NCBI GenBank assembly: GCA_963931925.1
Contig: OZ007570.1
Span: 34,963,084-35,027,083 of the forward strand
Direction: 5' to 3'
DNA: 64,000 bases
DNA from: Onchidella celtica
Taxonomy: Eukaryota; Mollusca; Gastropoda; Systellommatophora; Onchidiidae
Of this stretch, positions 46,554-57,045 are shown in pieces; within the stretch, counting starts at the first letter, position 1, and the number at the start of each line of letters is the position of its first letter. The translations under genes were made by a program, and so were the position numbers. The notes below the pieces were generated by a model that was not told the origin of the DNA, did not search any database, and saw only the letters and a list, made by a program, of their open reading frames with translations.

Positions 46554-46749
46554 TGTAATGTCCATTCAACTTGCCAAAGCCACTTTGGCATACTCGCTTA
46601 CCTGGCATGTTATTATTGTTATGGTTACCACAACGGGAGTTTCTATAAATAAAGAAAGCACTACAAAATCTGCTATGGCTGCCTCCTGAATCCGTTATTG
46701 CAAGCCTGTCCATGCCTAATGTTAATATTATAACGTCTTAGACATTATA
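46554..46749 (+). repeat. 3' LTR of the Gypsy element (right end uncertain)
   Basis: Starts TGTAATGTCC immediately after the polypurine tract. A TATA-like tctataaataaag and an overlapping AATAAA lie at about 46643-46657. The right boundary should end in CA; the nearest inverted match to TGTAATG is CATTATA at 46743-46749, with one mismatch. No 5' copy is available to confirm the end. Confidence 0.65.
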
Positions 46750-46855
46750 CGCACTACTAAACCTGCACCATGGTGCAAAACGGGCGGATTTACACTCAAT
46801 TCATGCAAACGGCCACAATGATTAATGCGTTTACCAAAACATAAGGCTAATCGCC

Positions 46856-47019
46856 CACTGAGTAACGTCTGTTTTACCTCGGTTTTTAGTTTGAGATGTG
46901 GACAGCAGGGTTAAACGGGACCTCGCCAGCTAGTGAAGTTTAGTGAAGTCTGTCTGGCTAATCGTTTCAAAGAAAGACAGTGAGAGTCAAAACCGAAGCA
47001 AAACAGATTTGACTCAGTG
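46856..47019. mobile_element. TIR family with CACTGAGT ends, copy 3 (best preserved)
   Basis: Left cactgagtaacgtctgtttt followed by acctcggttttt, and right aaaccgaagcaaaacag followed by atttgactcagtg, are inverted repeats of about 36 bp. The core TTAAACGGGACCTCGCCAGC matches 32651-32857. It is 164 bp and non-coding. Confidence 0.7.
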
Positions 47020-47154
47020 AGCTGCCAGCCTTACTGACAATGTTGTAAATCACAAAGGGCATCCCCTACTCGGTAAAGTAAATTTTACGCAGAAATTATT
47101 ATCATTGTCGCCTTTAGCGAGATTATTACGAATCTGGTGGTCTCGTCATTACTG
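47020..47154. other. Spacer, nothing recognised
   Basis: Short mixed sequence between the TIR element and a trinucleotide region. Confidence 0.3.
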
Positions 47155-47230
47155 ATATTATTATTATTATTATCATCATCATCAGTGTCATTATTATGAT
47201 GATGGTGATTATTATTGCAATATTATTATT
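47155..47230. repeat. (ATT)n/(ATC)n/(GAT)n mixed trinucleotide run
   Basis: TTATTATTATTATTATCATCATCATCAG followed by TTATTATGATGATGG and ATTATTATT. Confidence 0.9.
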
Positions 47231-48539
47231 TTTACAACAACTTAAATAAATAAAGAATACTTGAATATAATTTGAAGAGCTATGTACGGAGAGATCTTCA
47301 TGTGCGGAGATGAAATATAGGTTACTATAACATTTTCAATTATTACCTTATTCTCGCCCGACCTGAAGTTGAAAAGGGAGCCCTCCTGTCCTAACTTGAG
47401 TACCTCTCCAGCGCTATTGAGACGTCAAGCGCCACTTTGACTGTAAAGCTCAATTGAATCTTGTCATATTAACGAAGTTCAACACGGGTTTTCGTTCCAT
47501 TTAAATGGAATGCTGTTTAGCGGTACAGTTTCCTTTAAAAACAGATTCAATATTTATTCTTCCACATTCCAGATACTAAATCGAATGATTAGGCAGTCCC
47601 TGTAGTTGTAAGTCATGTTTTGCAATAGCCAATTAATATACTGCCAATTTGAACTCATGCTCTTGATTCGGAAAAAGGAGAATATAAAACATTGTCAAAC
47701 ATTACATGGAATAATGTTGAACCACAAAGAACAGAAACTGCACTTTACTTCAAGGTAAACGCAAAGTTTTTGAATAGTGAGGTCGTAAAACAATTTATTA
47801 TCCACCAATGAATTACTGGGTTTTTTGTAGAGTTACCGAATCATGAAATAACTCGATGCAAAGGTGTGATGGTTTCTTCACATCTTAGAAAGGACGGAAA
47901 GCCACTTTTGTTCTTTTTCCAAATACAAGTAAAAACTATTTTACGGAGAGCTGCCATTAAAATTTCACTTTTGATTATCCTTGTGGTTTCATTACTGTGG
48001 AGACTCTTGCATGGGGAGATGCAGGAAGATAAACAGTGTAGAATATCTTCAATGCGTCAAGTTTCCCACATTTTCCACGGAAATTGAAGGCAAAGTGTCT
48101 AAACAGCTGACAGCAAATCTATTGATCATAAGGTTCGACACTGCTGGCAAAAATGAATTTTAAAAATGATAATAATAAAAATTGAATAAAAAGCTGGGCA
48201 CAGTGTCGTTCCCAACAAGGTTTTTAGAGAAATTTGATCTTACAATTCATGATCAAAATTATAACAAACCCAGTATTGAGAAATTATTGAACAGTGTACA
48301 GTAAAAAACACCATTATTATGTAGGTAAGCTTGCTGTTGGAAATGAAGATACTATTGCACATGAATTATTCAAACCACACATGCGACACCACAATAAGAC
48401 ATTACTATGTTGCATTTTTGAACTACAGAAATTCCCCTCTTATTCGGGACATAATTATATTCGTCATTTGTGATCTCATTAAACGACTGTATACAACGCT
48501 TTGTTATCACCGGGCTTAAATTGTAAAAACATAGCCCAC
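47231..48539. other. No recognised gene
   Basis: AT-rich, several short open frames without domains. Confidence 0.35.
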
Positions 48540-48712
48540 GGCACAGATAGCTGTAAAGTGGTTAGGAAAAATAATTCCATGCATCGTCGCCTCCTGTTGC
48601 CGACGACAATGCGGGTGGTCTGGGGTGCCGGGTGAAGCTTGATACTCTTCTTCCCGTCGCTGATGTTGATGTTGTTGCTGACGTCCCTGCGGTTTGCTGT
48701 CGTCGACGCCAT
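48540..48712 (-). CDS. Candidate first coding exon, GC-rich (unrecognised)
   Basis: On the minus strand GAGACCATGGCG gives a strong translation-start context at 48712. The first 43 codons or so (MASTTANRRDVSNNINISDG...) prefer G/C at third positions, quite unlike the AT-rich surroundings. GC-rich sequence also extends upstream to about 48900, as expected of a promoter/5' UTR island. I could not place a convincing donor; after about 48583 the base composition and peptide look non-coding. The family is not recognised. The alternative is a GC-rich repeat or a retrocopy fragment. Confidence 0.25.
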
Positions 48713-49122
48713 GGTCTCTGGTGGCTAACCTGTCAGTTGACAAAGCTCGGGGCGGGCAAGACGACCATTCTGCCGGTGCCGTACCCGGGGTAGCGACGCT
48801 GTTTCACTTGTCGCCAGCTGGTCCTTAAAGCGGGTAGAGTCGCGGTCTTAGGGCGGGGTTTGGGGGGACGGCTGACCGTTGGACCATTGATTCTATAGCC
48901 TGGACATTCCAAATGATATAATGGCATAAGGCGTCAGTGTCAAGCATTAACAAACGTTCGAGATGGTCGTACCCGCTTTTAATGACGAAACTGTTTCAAG
49001 ACTGTGTATGTGTGTGTTTATGAATATTTTTTTTTCATATACCCCATGAGGGTGATAAGCTTACGTAAAAATGTTCTTAGTGTGACTGAGCTTAGTACTG
49101 CCTGTCTATACCGATTCATGAA

Positions 49123-49300
49123 TGTGAGTTTGAGTTTAACGGCGCGCCGGTAGGATAATGACCACTTTGCGCCATTCACTGTTTTGTGTGTGTGTGTGTG
49201 CGTGTTTGTTTTTTTCACTTTGAATTAGTTTTCAGCTTTCAGATTCTTATGAACAATATCAAATAAAAGTCAAATTAAATATCTAACAGGAAAAGACCCG
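49123..49300 (+). repeat. Interspersed repeat, GTTTGAGTTT family, copy 3
   Basis: Contains GTGAGTTTGAGTTTAACGGC, GCGCCGGTAGGATAATGACC and TTGCGCCATTCAC, collinear with 8505-8740, then a (GT)n run at about 49183-49205. Confidence 0.5.
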
Positions 49301-49481
49301 AACTGTAAAGCATGTCTGGTATATGAATTTTGTAAACATAGCAAAATTCTGTTCTTGTAGATTTGTAGATTGTCCCGTAGATTGCAGATTTCGGCCTCCT
49401 TCAGAGATGACAAGATGAACAAGAAAATACATGTCACAAATAATGAGAGTTTATTTCATGCCAGCGTTGTGTGTATGGTAG

Positions 49482-49672
49482 ACTTAGCTTAGGCGCGCAT
49501 CAGCCGATTTTGATCGGCCAACTAGTTGGATGGCCATGTCACCATTCAGTTTCAATAAGACCCGGCACATCAGCCAACGCTGGATCTCAGTGAAACTCAA
49601 ACATCATGAGCTCGCCATCTAACTAGACGACACAAGTCATCAAAATCAGCTGATGCGCGCCGAAGTTTAAGG
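49482..49672. mobile_element. Fold-back MITE-like element, GGCGCGCATCAGCTG arms, copy 2
   Basis: The outer arms ggcgcgcatcagccgatttt (49492 on) and aaaatcagctgatgcgcgcc (to 49661) are inverted with one mismatch. Inner arms (ctagttggatggc.../...gccatctaactag and cagtttcaataagacc/ggatctcagtgaaactc) are also inverted, so the whole 190-bp element can fold on itself. The inner stem is shared with 32085-32210. Confidence 0.75.
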
Positions 49673-49937
49673 TACCGCTGGGAAATTACTATTGGGCGGT
49701 ATTATTTCCATGTTCAACTAGATTTACTTTCTATTTCCATTAAGAAATATAGTTTAATATGTTCCACTGAATTAAAGGAAGGCAAACAGAAAGATCTTGG
49801 ATGTCTTGAAAAATTGTTACGCTCAAAGTAAAAAGCTGAGAAAGTAAACATAGACCTTTGCCTCTTATAATTATATCATCACTTTTTTTAAAGCCAAAAA
49901 GAAAAGAAAAAATTGCATTGAAGAAATTAATTTGAGG

Positions 49938-50170
49938 GTGGATCTGACAAAACCAAGCTAGAGGTGACACTTTTATACCTCTTTAAAAAATCAAATAAAA
50001 TATTTCTAAGACGATTTCAACAAAATATTTTAGCTGAATGCTGAAAAAAATGGCCAGTCTTTCTAGTTATAAAGCAAATCTCATTTCCCCCGCTTTGGAG
50101 TTGTTGTATTTTTCTTTTTATTTTTCAGAAATTTGGTCTTTTACCTTACAACCTATTTCGTTAGATTCAC
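49938..50170 (-). mobile_element. MITE family with GTGGATCTGAC ends, copy 3 (inverted)
   Basis: Starts gtggatctgacaaaacc and ends ttcgttagattcac. Internal TATTTCTAAGACGATTTCAA, AAAAATGGCC and AGCAAATCTCATTTCC match the reverse complement of 22986-23237 in order. It is 233 bp. Confidence 0.8.
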
Positions 50171-50419
50171 TCACAATATCTTCCTGTGATTATTTAAAAG
50201 TGAATCCATCTCGTATTTGTCGCATTGCAGAGGGTTCATTCGTGTCAAGCTCGGTAAACGCAGGGCATCTTAACGGAGATAACTGTATATTGCGAAGTAT
50301 TTCAAGGTCTTGTTGCGCGTATCTTTAAAGTTTCGTACCTTATAAAAAACGAAGAAGAAGAAGAAGACTTGTGGCAGAATATTGTTCTGAAATTGGGCAA
50401 AAAATTACAAGACCGTCGA

Positions 50420-50601
50420 CAGTGGCAGATCTACTGTGAAACTAATGAGGCTTAAAAGCTTCGGGGCTCCTAATCCTGGAGGCCCAAAAGAAACTTTTTT
50501 TTTAATGAGTGAATTTTGGATTTTGCACTATTGTAGCTGGTTGTGAAAGGGCCCCATAACAGTTCAAGCTTCAGGGTCCCAAAAATGTAGGTCAGCCACT
50601 G
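50420..50601 (+). mobile_element. hAT MITE, CAGTGGC ends, copy 1
   Basis: The ends CAGTGGCAGATCTAC and GTCAGCCACTG are short inverted repeats. The interior (TAATGAGGCTTAAAAGCTTC, AATGAGTGAATTTTGGATTT, GGGCCCCATAACAG) matches the reverse complement of 51288-51479. Flanks accgtcga and acggtctt match at 5 of 8. Confidence 0.75.
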
Positions 50602-50799
50602 ACGGTCTTGGAGGATCTTAGTACTGAAGCCCTGGGTCTAGCGGAATACTATCTCTATCGTGGTAAATCTTGGCCTATACTCAAATCTAAACTCTTACCG
50701 TAATCTTCAACATGATCTCCCTACAGGTGATAAAAGGTCTTATAATTATCATGTATTAAGAAGGCACTAAAAAGTTTACATTTTTTTTAAAATGTCCTT

Positions 50800-51170
50800 G
50801 AAGACCCTGGGCGAAAAATCGTTCCGTTCTAATATGGGCTTCAGATTTGGACCTCTCTACCTAAGTCGGTGGGAACGATTGAAATTTTTATGTCTTTTAA
50901 ACAGTAGCTGAAGAGCCATCTTTTTACATTTAGATACCCATGAATGTTTTTGTTTATTTTCTATTTTTGTCAACAAATTTATGTCTTATTAATTTTTGCA
51001 AATGTAAATAAATTTATTTGTGTGTGACGTGGTTGTTTGTGTACATGATTCAGAAACAGTATGAAATAAGTGATTGTATAACACTTAGTGCCTTATCGTT
51101 AATGGGATGGAGCCCTGTATAAGTGCAATGTATTATTATTATTGTTATTATTATTATTATTATTATCATG
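50800..51170 (+). pseudogene. LINE 3' end remnant with (ATT)n tail
   Basis: The conceptual reading GEKSFRSNMGFRFGP, then LSRWERLKFL and, after a frame change, LKSHLFTF fits the ORF2 C-terminus pattern (FxxxGPxxWNxLPxxxR...FKxxLKTHLF) of many LINEs. The 3' part includes ATGGGATGGAGCCCTGTATAAGTGC, then (ATT)n at 51132-51168. It is decayed. Confidence 0.55.
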
Positions 51171-51287
51171 AACTGGGAAAGTGCCACCGTTTCTTCACAC
51201 ACAGACATGTACATTGTTTATTAAAAGTACTGTTCTTTCCACGTCACGCTCAGTTTTACTTTGAAAGTAAAATAACATAATCCTGAC

Positions 51288-51479
51288 CAGTGGCGGGCCG
51301 ACATTTTGGGGCCCTGAAGCTTGAACTGCAATCATATGGGGTCCCTTCGCAACCAGCAATTATTATATTACTGTGCAACAGCCAAAATTCACTCACTGAA
51401 AAAAGTTTCTTCAGGCCCCGTCCGGGATTAGGGCCCCAGAAGCTTAAGCTTCATTACTTTCGTAATAGATTCGCCACTG
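51288..51479 (-). mobile_element. hAT MITE, CAGTGGC ends, copy 2, perfect 8-bp TSD
   Basis: The ends CAGTGGCGGGCCGAC and AGATTCGCCACTG are inverted repeats. The 8-bp flank atcctgac is identical on both sides (51280-51287 and 51480-51487), the hallmark of hAT insertion. It is 192 bp, and its interior is the reverse complement of 50420-50601 with moderate divergence. Confidence 0.92.
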
Positions 51480-51487
51480 ATCCTGAC

Positions 51488-53107
51488 TCCAAACATACAC
51501 CTCACCCTAGCCCTAAAACAAATGTTATTAATTTATCCTATCTATTCTGAAATCACTTACCAACTTTCGTGACGTCAGGTGGAAATGCTAAAAGCACAAT
51601 CATGTGGCCTGAAACTTAAATTTTAAATCATGACTCGCTGGGCGTGCCACGAAAGCACTTCCATTAGGGGCCGCGCGCACTATCCCGTTTCGTCTGCTGC
51701 ATGGCGCGCAAACGAAGATTTTTGCTTGCTTGGCAAAGAGTTTGCCGTGCTGAACACCACGCGAAAGATTGCTTGCATTGAACTGGTGGTCAATTTTAAC
51801 ATAGTGCGTGCGGGGCCTTACAAAAGGACAAGAAGAAGAACTGAGGTGTCTCTTTAACTTTATAGTGTAAAGTGCAAGAGCTACAACAATACTACTAATA
51901 ATAAGGATAACAACGATAATAATAATAATAACACAATACGGAGGGTCTGTTGTCATTATTTTAAATGATAATAGAAGCATCCAATTTTAATAATTGTAAA
52001 TAAAAAAGTTAGTATAAATGGATAAATAAATATACAACTAAATAAATGGCCAGCATGGTGTTACTGGAACAAAACATAATAAAAATGATACGCAGCAATT
52101 AAAAACTCATGAATAGCATAACGACCAGCTTCCAAATTGCACTAAATCTTACACATCCAGAAAAGCTTCATAACGTCACTTTATGGCAAAGGTTTTAATG
52201 AGGCAACACCTGTTCTGTCTTCTACTGTGCTTAAGCCTCTCAAAACAAAAACTCCAGATTTTCAAAGCCGGAAATCATTCTTAGATCATTCTGACAATGC
52301 CCTTTTTTTCTTAATAATTATAATTATGCCCCCGCTAAGCGCTTGATGTTGCGTTTATTCTAATTAAAAGTCCTGCTAGGCCCATAAAAGGCCTTTTTGA
52401 TGTCGGCCCGCTGGAAAACGCAAATAAACCCCAGCGTTACAGCATCTTTAACTTGTCAAAGTTGTAATGATGTGATTCTATATCGTTCACGGGTGTATGG
52501 GCTCAGTCTTTTAACTATTTGTGATACGGATTATACGGAATGAGATGCTCTATTGCCCATTATAACCTTTGACGATGATTTTATAGACGGGTAACAAATG
52601 TAAGCGAGAACACGCATTAACTGCAGTTTAGCGAATTTTACGGTATTACGACTTTCACACCTGTGTATTTCTGTGTTTTTGAGGCATGTGAGATCAATGT
52701 TTTCATGAGAAGCGAATTTATTTGCAATAGTTACGAAAGATATATTCGTGCTTTTATGCCTTGTTTTAAGTTCTGTTCTGTTTTTAAAGGCAAATTTCAT
52801 AGCGTACTCATTCTCGTTTAACAGCTTACTAAACACCTGATGACACGACAGCTGTAGTTGAATAGAGATCTCGCCAATTAGGCGTTTGGTCATGAAACGT
52901 TGAGAGGATCATAATATTGGCAGCTAATGACCTAATGTTACATTTTGCCTTGATAGATTGATTTTGTTTCTGGATTTTTTTGTGTGTTTGTTTGTTTGTT
53001 TCTGGAAAGCGTGATGGGTTGGGAGATACGGGTGGAGGTGGGGGTTGTGGAAGGTGGAGCAAAGAAACTGTTGATGTGGTGGTCATCTGGACATTTATAT
53101 ATTAATG
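51488..53107. other. No recognised gene
   Basis: A GC-richer segment at 51640-51840 carries short open frames without recognisable domains. An (AAT)-rich run is at 51890-51935. The remainder is AT-rich. Confidence 0.35.
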
Positions 53108-53173
<66 letters not shown>

Positions 53174-53202
53174 CTCTATCTATCTATCTATCTATCTATC
53201 TC

Positions 53203-53270
<68 letters not shown>

Positions 53271-53286
53271 CCTATCTATATATCTG

Positions 53287-53381
<95 letters not shown>

Positions 53382-53402
53382 GTCTGTCTGTCTGTCTGTC
53401 TA

Positions 53403-53480
<78 letters not shown>

Positions 53481-53486
53481 CATCTG

Positions 53487-53535
<49 letters not shown>

Positions 53536-53578
53536 AATCTATCTGTCTGCCTGTCTGTCTGCCTGTCTGACTGTTTAT
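53108..53578. repeat. (TATC)n array with TGTC blocks
   Basis: About 470 bp, the largest array in the window, with two or three TGTC blocks at 53380-53475. Multi-frame SIYL open frames are artefacts. Confidence 0.97.
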
Positions 53579-54253
53579 TATATCCGTCTAACTGTCTCTC
53601 GGTCTATTCATGTATTTATCTCGATCTGTCTATATTTTTTTTCTCTCAGTATAGTCCATCTATCAATAATATTTATTTCTGTCATCTGTACTGTCTATCT
53701 AACTATTGATATATCTGGCAATGTTCAATATTGAAATTTCTTCCACACAAAAAGATCAGAGTGTTATCATTTGATAAAATACTAATAATAGCTGCATTGT
53801 TATCGGTGCTTCAAGATTTAATCTAGCCAAATTTACTTTCAGTAGTATGTAGTAGACAAGCTCTACAATAAGACGGGTACCTGTCACCTACCCCGGGTGT
53901 TTAATTTACCTTTTGTCAGAATGGTACTTATTGGGGTTACACTATACCTTTCTATATAAATTAACACGCTGGTGTGGGAAAGTTAGGTTTTGTGGACCTA
54001 AATAAAAAGATACAAGAGCATCTCTCTTACTAAACAAATTCATTACTATCTGCGTGACGCCTTTTTTTTTTTCTATTCATTTGTTCTTTATAAAACTGGA
54101 GTGCTTAATTGTTTGCACATGTTTCTGAGTAAACAGACACTGAATGGAGCGGACAGGAGAGGGATGAAAATGAATGGAAGAAAAGGGGGCAAAAATACAT
54201 TCCAAATGAAAACACAAATGCGTTGCATACATAAGCCGTCGCCTACTGGGATG
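53579..54253. other. No recognised gene
   Basis: Decayed TCTA-like units thin out to about 53700; the rest is AT-rich. Confidence 0.35.
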
Positions 54254-54261
54254 AGGTAGAG

Positions 54262-55077
54262 TGATGGTTCTTGAACTTCTAAAACCTGTTACCCCCCCTT
54301 ACTGTAACATTCAGAGTGTCAAAGGCCAGCATCCTTTGAGGGAGGCTCTCGTGAAACAAAGAGCCATTCAACGTATCTCATGATATTAATTTTCCTCAAC
54401 AAATGTTAACCAGTTTGTCTTTCAAAAACTGTATAATTAGACTCAGATAGAATGGATTTATGTATGGACTTGCACATTAGCACGATATTTGACATTGTTT
54501 TTTGTTTTAATAAGTTCATTCAACTGAAGATGCAATAGTGGACAAAGCGAGGGCTTAGATTTTTCTTACCCTGAAATCCCCAACTGGTGAAGTTCATGTA
54601 TGGCCGTACATAGCTGCGACGCCTGAAATCATTTTGTGCTGGATAAAAATGTTGATCTACTGCCAGTATACTGGACAGTCAAGTGCTGACGGGACTAAGT
54701 ATTTCACTCTTGAAATCCCATGGATTCTTGCATGAGTGGAACATTTATCATTGTTCCTGCTTACCACACTGGAGCCCAATATGCAGTAAATCAGACAGTT
54801 TTCAGGCACAGAAATATGACTTTTTTAACAAAGAGACCCTGCAGAGTCACAAACTTAAATCATTGTGGTTTTTTCTACGGACGGTCTGTGAATTTGAAGC
54901 CTTGGCACGACGTTGAAGCTGCAGTTAAAATGCTTTTCAGAGGTATTACAAACTGTACTACTCTTCTACTTCAAGGAACAAGTGCATCAATTAAAAGAAC
55001 AGAGGACGGTCGCTGGCTCAGGTATTTCATTCTTCAAATCCTGAAAATTTTCCCTCCCCTAGGGTTAAGAACCACTG
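54262..55077. mobile_element. hAT-like element, CAGTGGTTCTTAACC ends
   Basis: The right end ggttaagaaccactg (to 55077) is the inverted form of the widespread hAT end CAGTGGTTCTTAACC. The left end tgatggttcttgaac (54262) is its diverged partner and is followed by CCTGTTACCCCCC. Flanks aggtagag (54254-54261) and gggtagag (55078-55085) match at 7 of 8. A 137-codon frame inside (54720-55133) runs past the element end and is not a transposase. Confidence 0.78.
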
Positions 55078-55085
55078 GGGTAGAG

Positions 55086-55767
55086 GAAGCAAAACAAAAA
55101 AAAAAAAAAATTCTCGGGCATCGCATTTCATAAAACAAATAGACCAACAAACCGACAGGCAATTAGTCTAAGCCAAGGAAGACGGCAAACACGGGAGATC
55201 TGATCCCTTTCCTACGTCCTCTCTTGTCGCGTTAAGACTGCAGATTTGGCCTCGCGTGTGAGAAGAATGGACATGTCATCTATGCAAAGCCATTAACTCT
55301 CATCTTTTCAGGTGTCAACCGGCCGTGTTCAGGCTCACTTTTCAGGCCCCGCCCCTGTATGCAGTGCCGCAGATATTATGGTTGTCGCTCTGTTTAAGCA
55401 TAGGGGTGCTGTGGGTTTTAGCACAGATTCATAGCCTTACTGTTTCACATAATATTACCAATTTGATAGCATGATACTACAGTATGAACAAAATGGAACC
55501 TTTGGGCACTCTTTATTGGTTGTTCATTTATTTTATACATCTGGCACCAGAAAAGTTGCATATATCACGTCTTTTTGTTCAGCGTCCAAGAATCAAATGC
55601 GAGAGATGAAATATCCATTCTCATGAGGCTGCAAAATTATTACCAAGTTACTTCAGTCTCCGAGTGCCAGATGTTTCTGTAATAACTGCAGCCAGTGATG
55701 TTGAATAGTGCACAAAACTATTTTGTGTTTCTGTCCTAATCCACAGACGGACGGGATTTCAGCCAAA
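55086..55767. other. No recognised gene
   Basis: An A run at 55096-55110 is followed by mixed sequence. Nothing definable. Confidence 0.3.
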
Positions 55768-56050
55768 AGTCCTGCTGTTACCTATACTCATCATTATTTT
55801 AATTGATTTCAAGTGTGAAATGCCCTACTTTTATCTGAAACTCGTTTGTTTTTGCCAAAATGAGGGATATCCTGCTTTTATCTAATACCCGTATCTTTTT
55901 GTCCTAATTATGGCAAAATGTCCTGCTTTTATCTAATAACCATATCTTTTTGTCCTAATTATGGCAAAATGTCCTGCTTTTATCTAATAGCCATATCTTT
56001 TTGTCAAATGTGTAATGTCCTGCTGTTATGTAATACTCCTAGGTCAAATG
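55768..56050 (+). repeat. Tandem repeat, about 51-57 bp units
   Basis: Five or so units of AATGTCCTGCTTTTATCTAA followed by a CCATATCTTTTTGTC segment. The two central units (about 55918-56010) are nearly identical; outer units are diverged. Stop codons occur in every unit, so it is non-coding. Confidence 0.9.
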
Positions 56051-57037
56051 TAAATCAATTATAGTCGCACAGTAACCCATCATAATTATATAGTTACTAG
56101 CTGAGGTCCCCGGCCCTGCCCGGGATAAATCGGTTTGAATATCAGTTTCAGCTCTGGGTGGTTATTATGGACCTGCTTCATCTTGCCTGTTCCTATTTGT
56201 TTATTTTATTTTTGTTTGTTTGTTTTCAAATAAGTTTTACTGCTCTGCCTTTGTGAGTTGACACCCTGCGCATTCCGTACAATAGCATGATTTGCGCACG
56301 GGTTAGTGTGTTTGATAGTGAACACATCGCAGGAAGTGATAACGAAACCTTAAAATGGCGAACCATGACTCGAAATAGATCTAAAATTGGGGAAACAATA
56401 CATTTCCAATTTTAAAAAGTACACCGATTTGAGACTTCTGTTAAAAACTGTGCACCCTTACATCCATTCTGATGCACCATATAAAATTTGAAGTCTGAGT
56501 GTTGAGTGGTTCAGAAGCTTTCTGCAACGAAAAATCTCAAGTCCACAAATATATTATAGTATAGATTATAGTATTTATCACATTATTATAATAGAGAATA
56601 CTCCTACATTTTACAACCACATCATGAGACTATGTAAATTTGTGTTTCTCACATACAAATACCTTAGTGAAAGGTAAACCACTTTGAATCACTCAGTAAC
56701 ATATTTATATTTGTGTCCTTTTACCTAAACAGACAAACCGTGAGGTTATCACTATCTGACAAACAAATTCATATCTTTCAGGAGAGTAAATCAGCTTTGG
56801 TGAAGCACAGTCATGACGTTAACTCGCAGCTGTACAGTTTCGTAAACCTGAATATTGATAAAATAAAATGAAAAAAGTACATTATTATTAGTGTATTTTA
56901 ATATACACCTTTGCCAAGGTGAATCTCTTCCAGCATTTCTCATGAAAGTTGAAACAGTTCCGGCGACACATTATTGCACGGTATATTCTTGTTCTGATTT
57001 AATCCTTTGTAGAGTCCAGACAAACTGACTCCCGGTC
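56051..57037. other. No recognised gene
   Basis: AT-rich. The segment AGCTGAGGTCCCCGGCCCTGC at about 56099 looks like a mobile-element end but lacks a visible partner. Confidence 0.3.
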
Positions 57038-57045
57038 TTCTAACT

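Larger units (their letters stand above)
42397..46749 (+). mobile_element. Ty3/Gypsy LTR retrotransposon, frame-disrupted, 5' LTR missing
   Basis: The element holds gag, then protease, RT, RNase H and integrase in the Ty3/Gypsy order, a polypurine tract and a 3' LTR. The pol order and sequence style match elements often annotated as K02A2.6-like; no chromodomain or envelope frame follows integrase. At least three frame changes interrupt what would be one long gag-pol frame: two near 42805-42835 and one near 44363. With no 5' LTR recognisable, the copy is probably immobile. The proteins are otherwise well preserved, so insertion is not ancient. Confidence 0.92.

Noticed and set aside
54720-55133. 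137-codon plus-strand frame as a gene
   Set aside because: It lies mostly inside a hAT-like element, crosses its right end and runs into an A run; no domain is visible.
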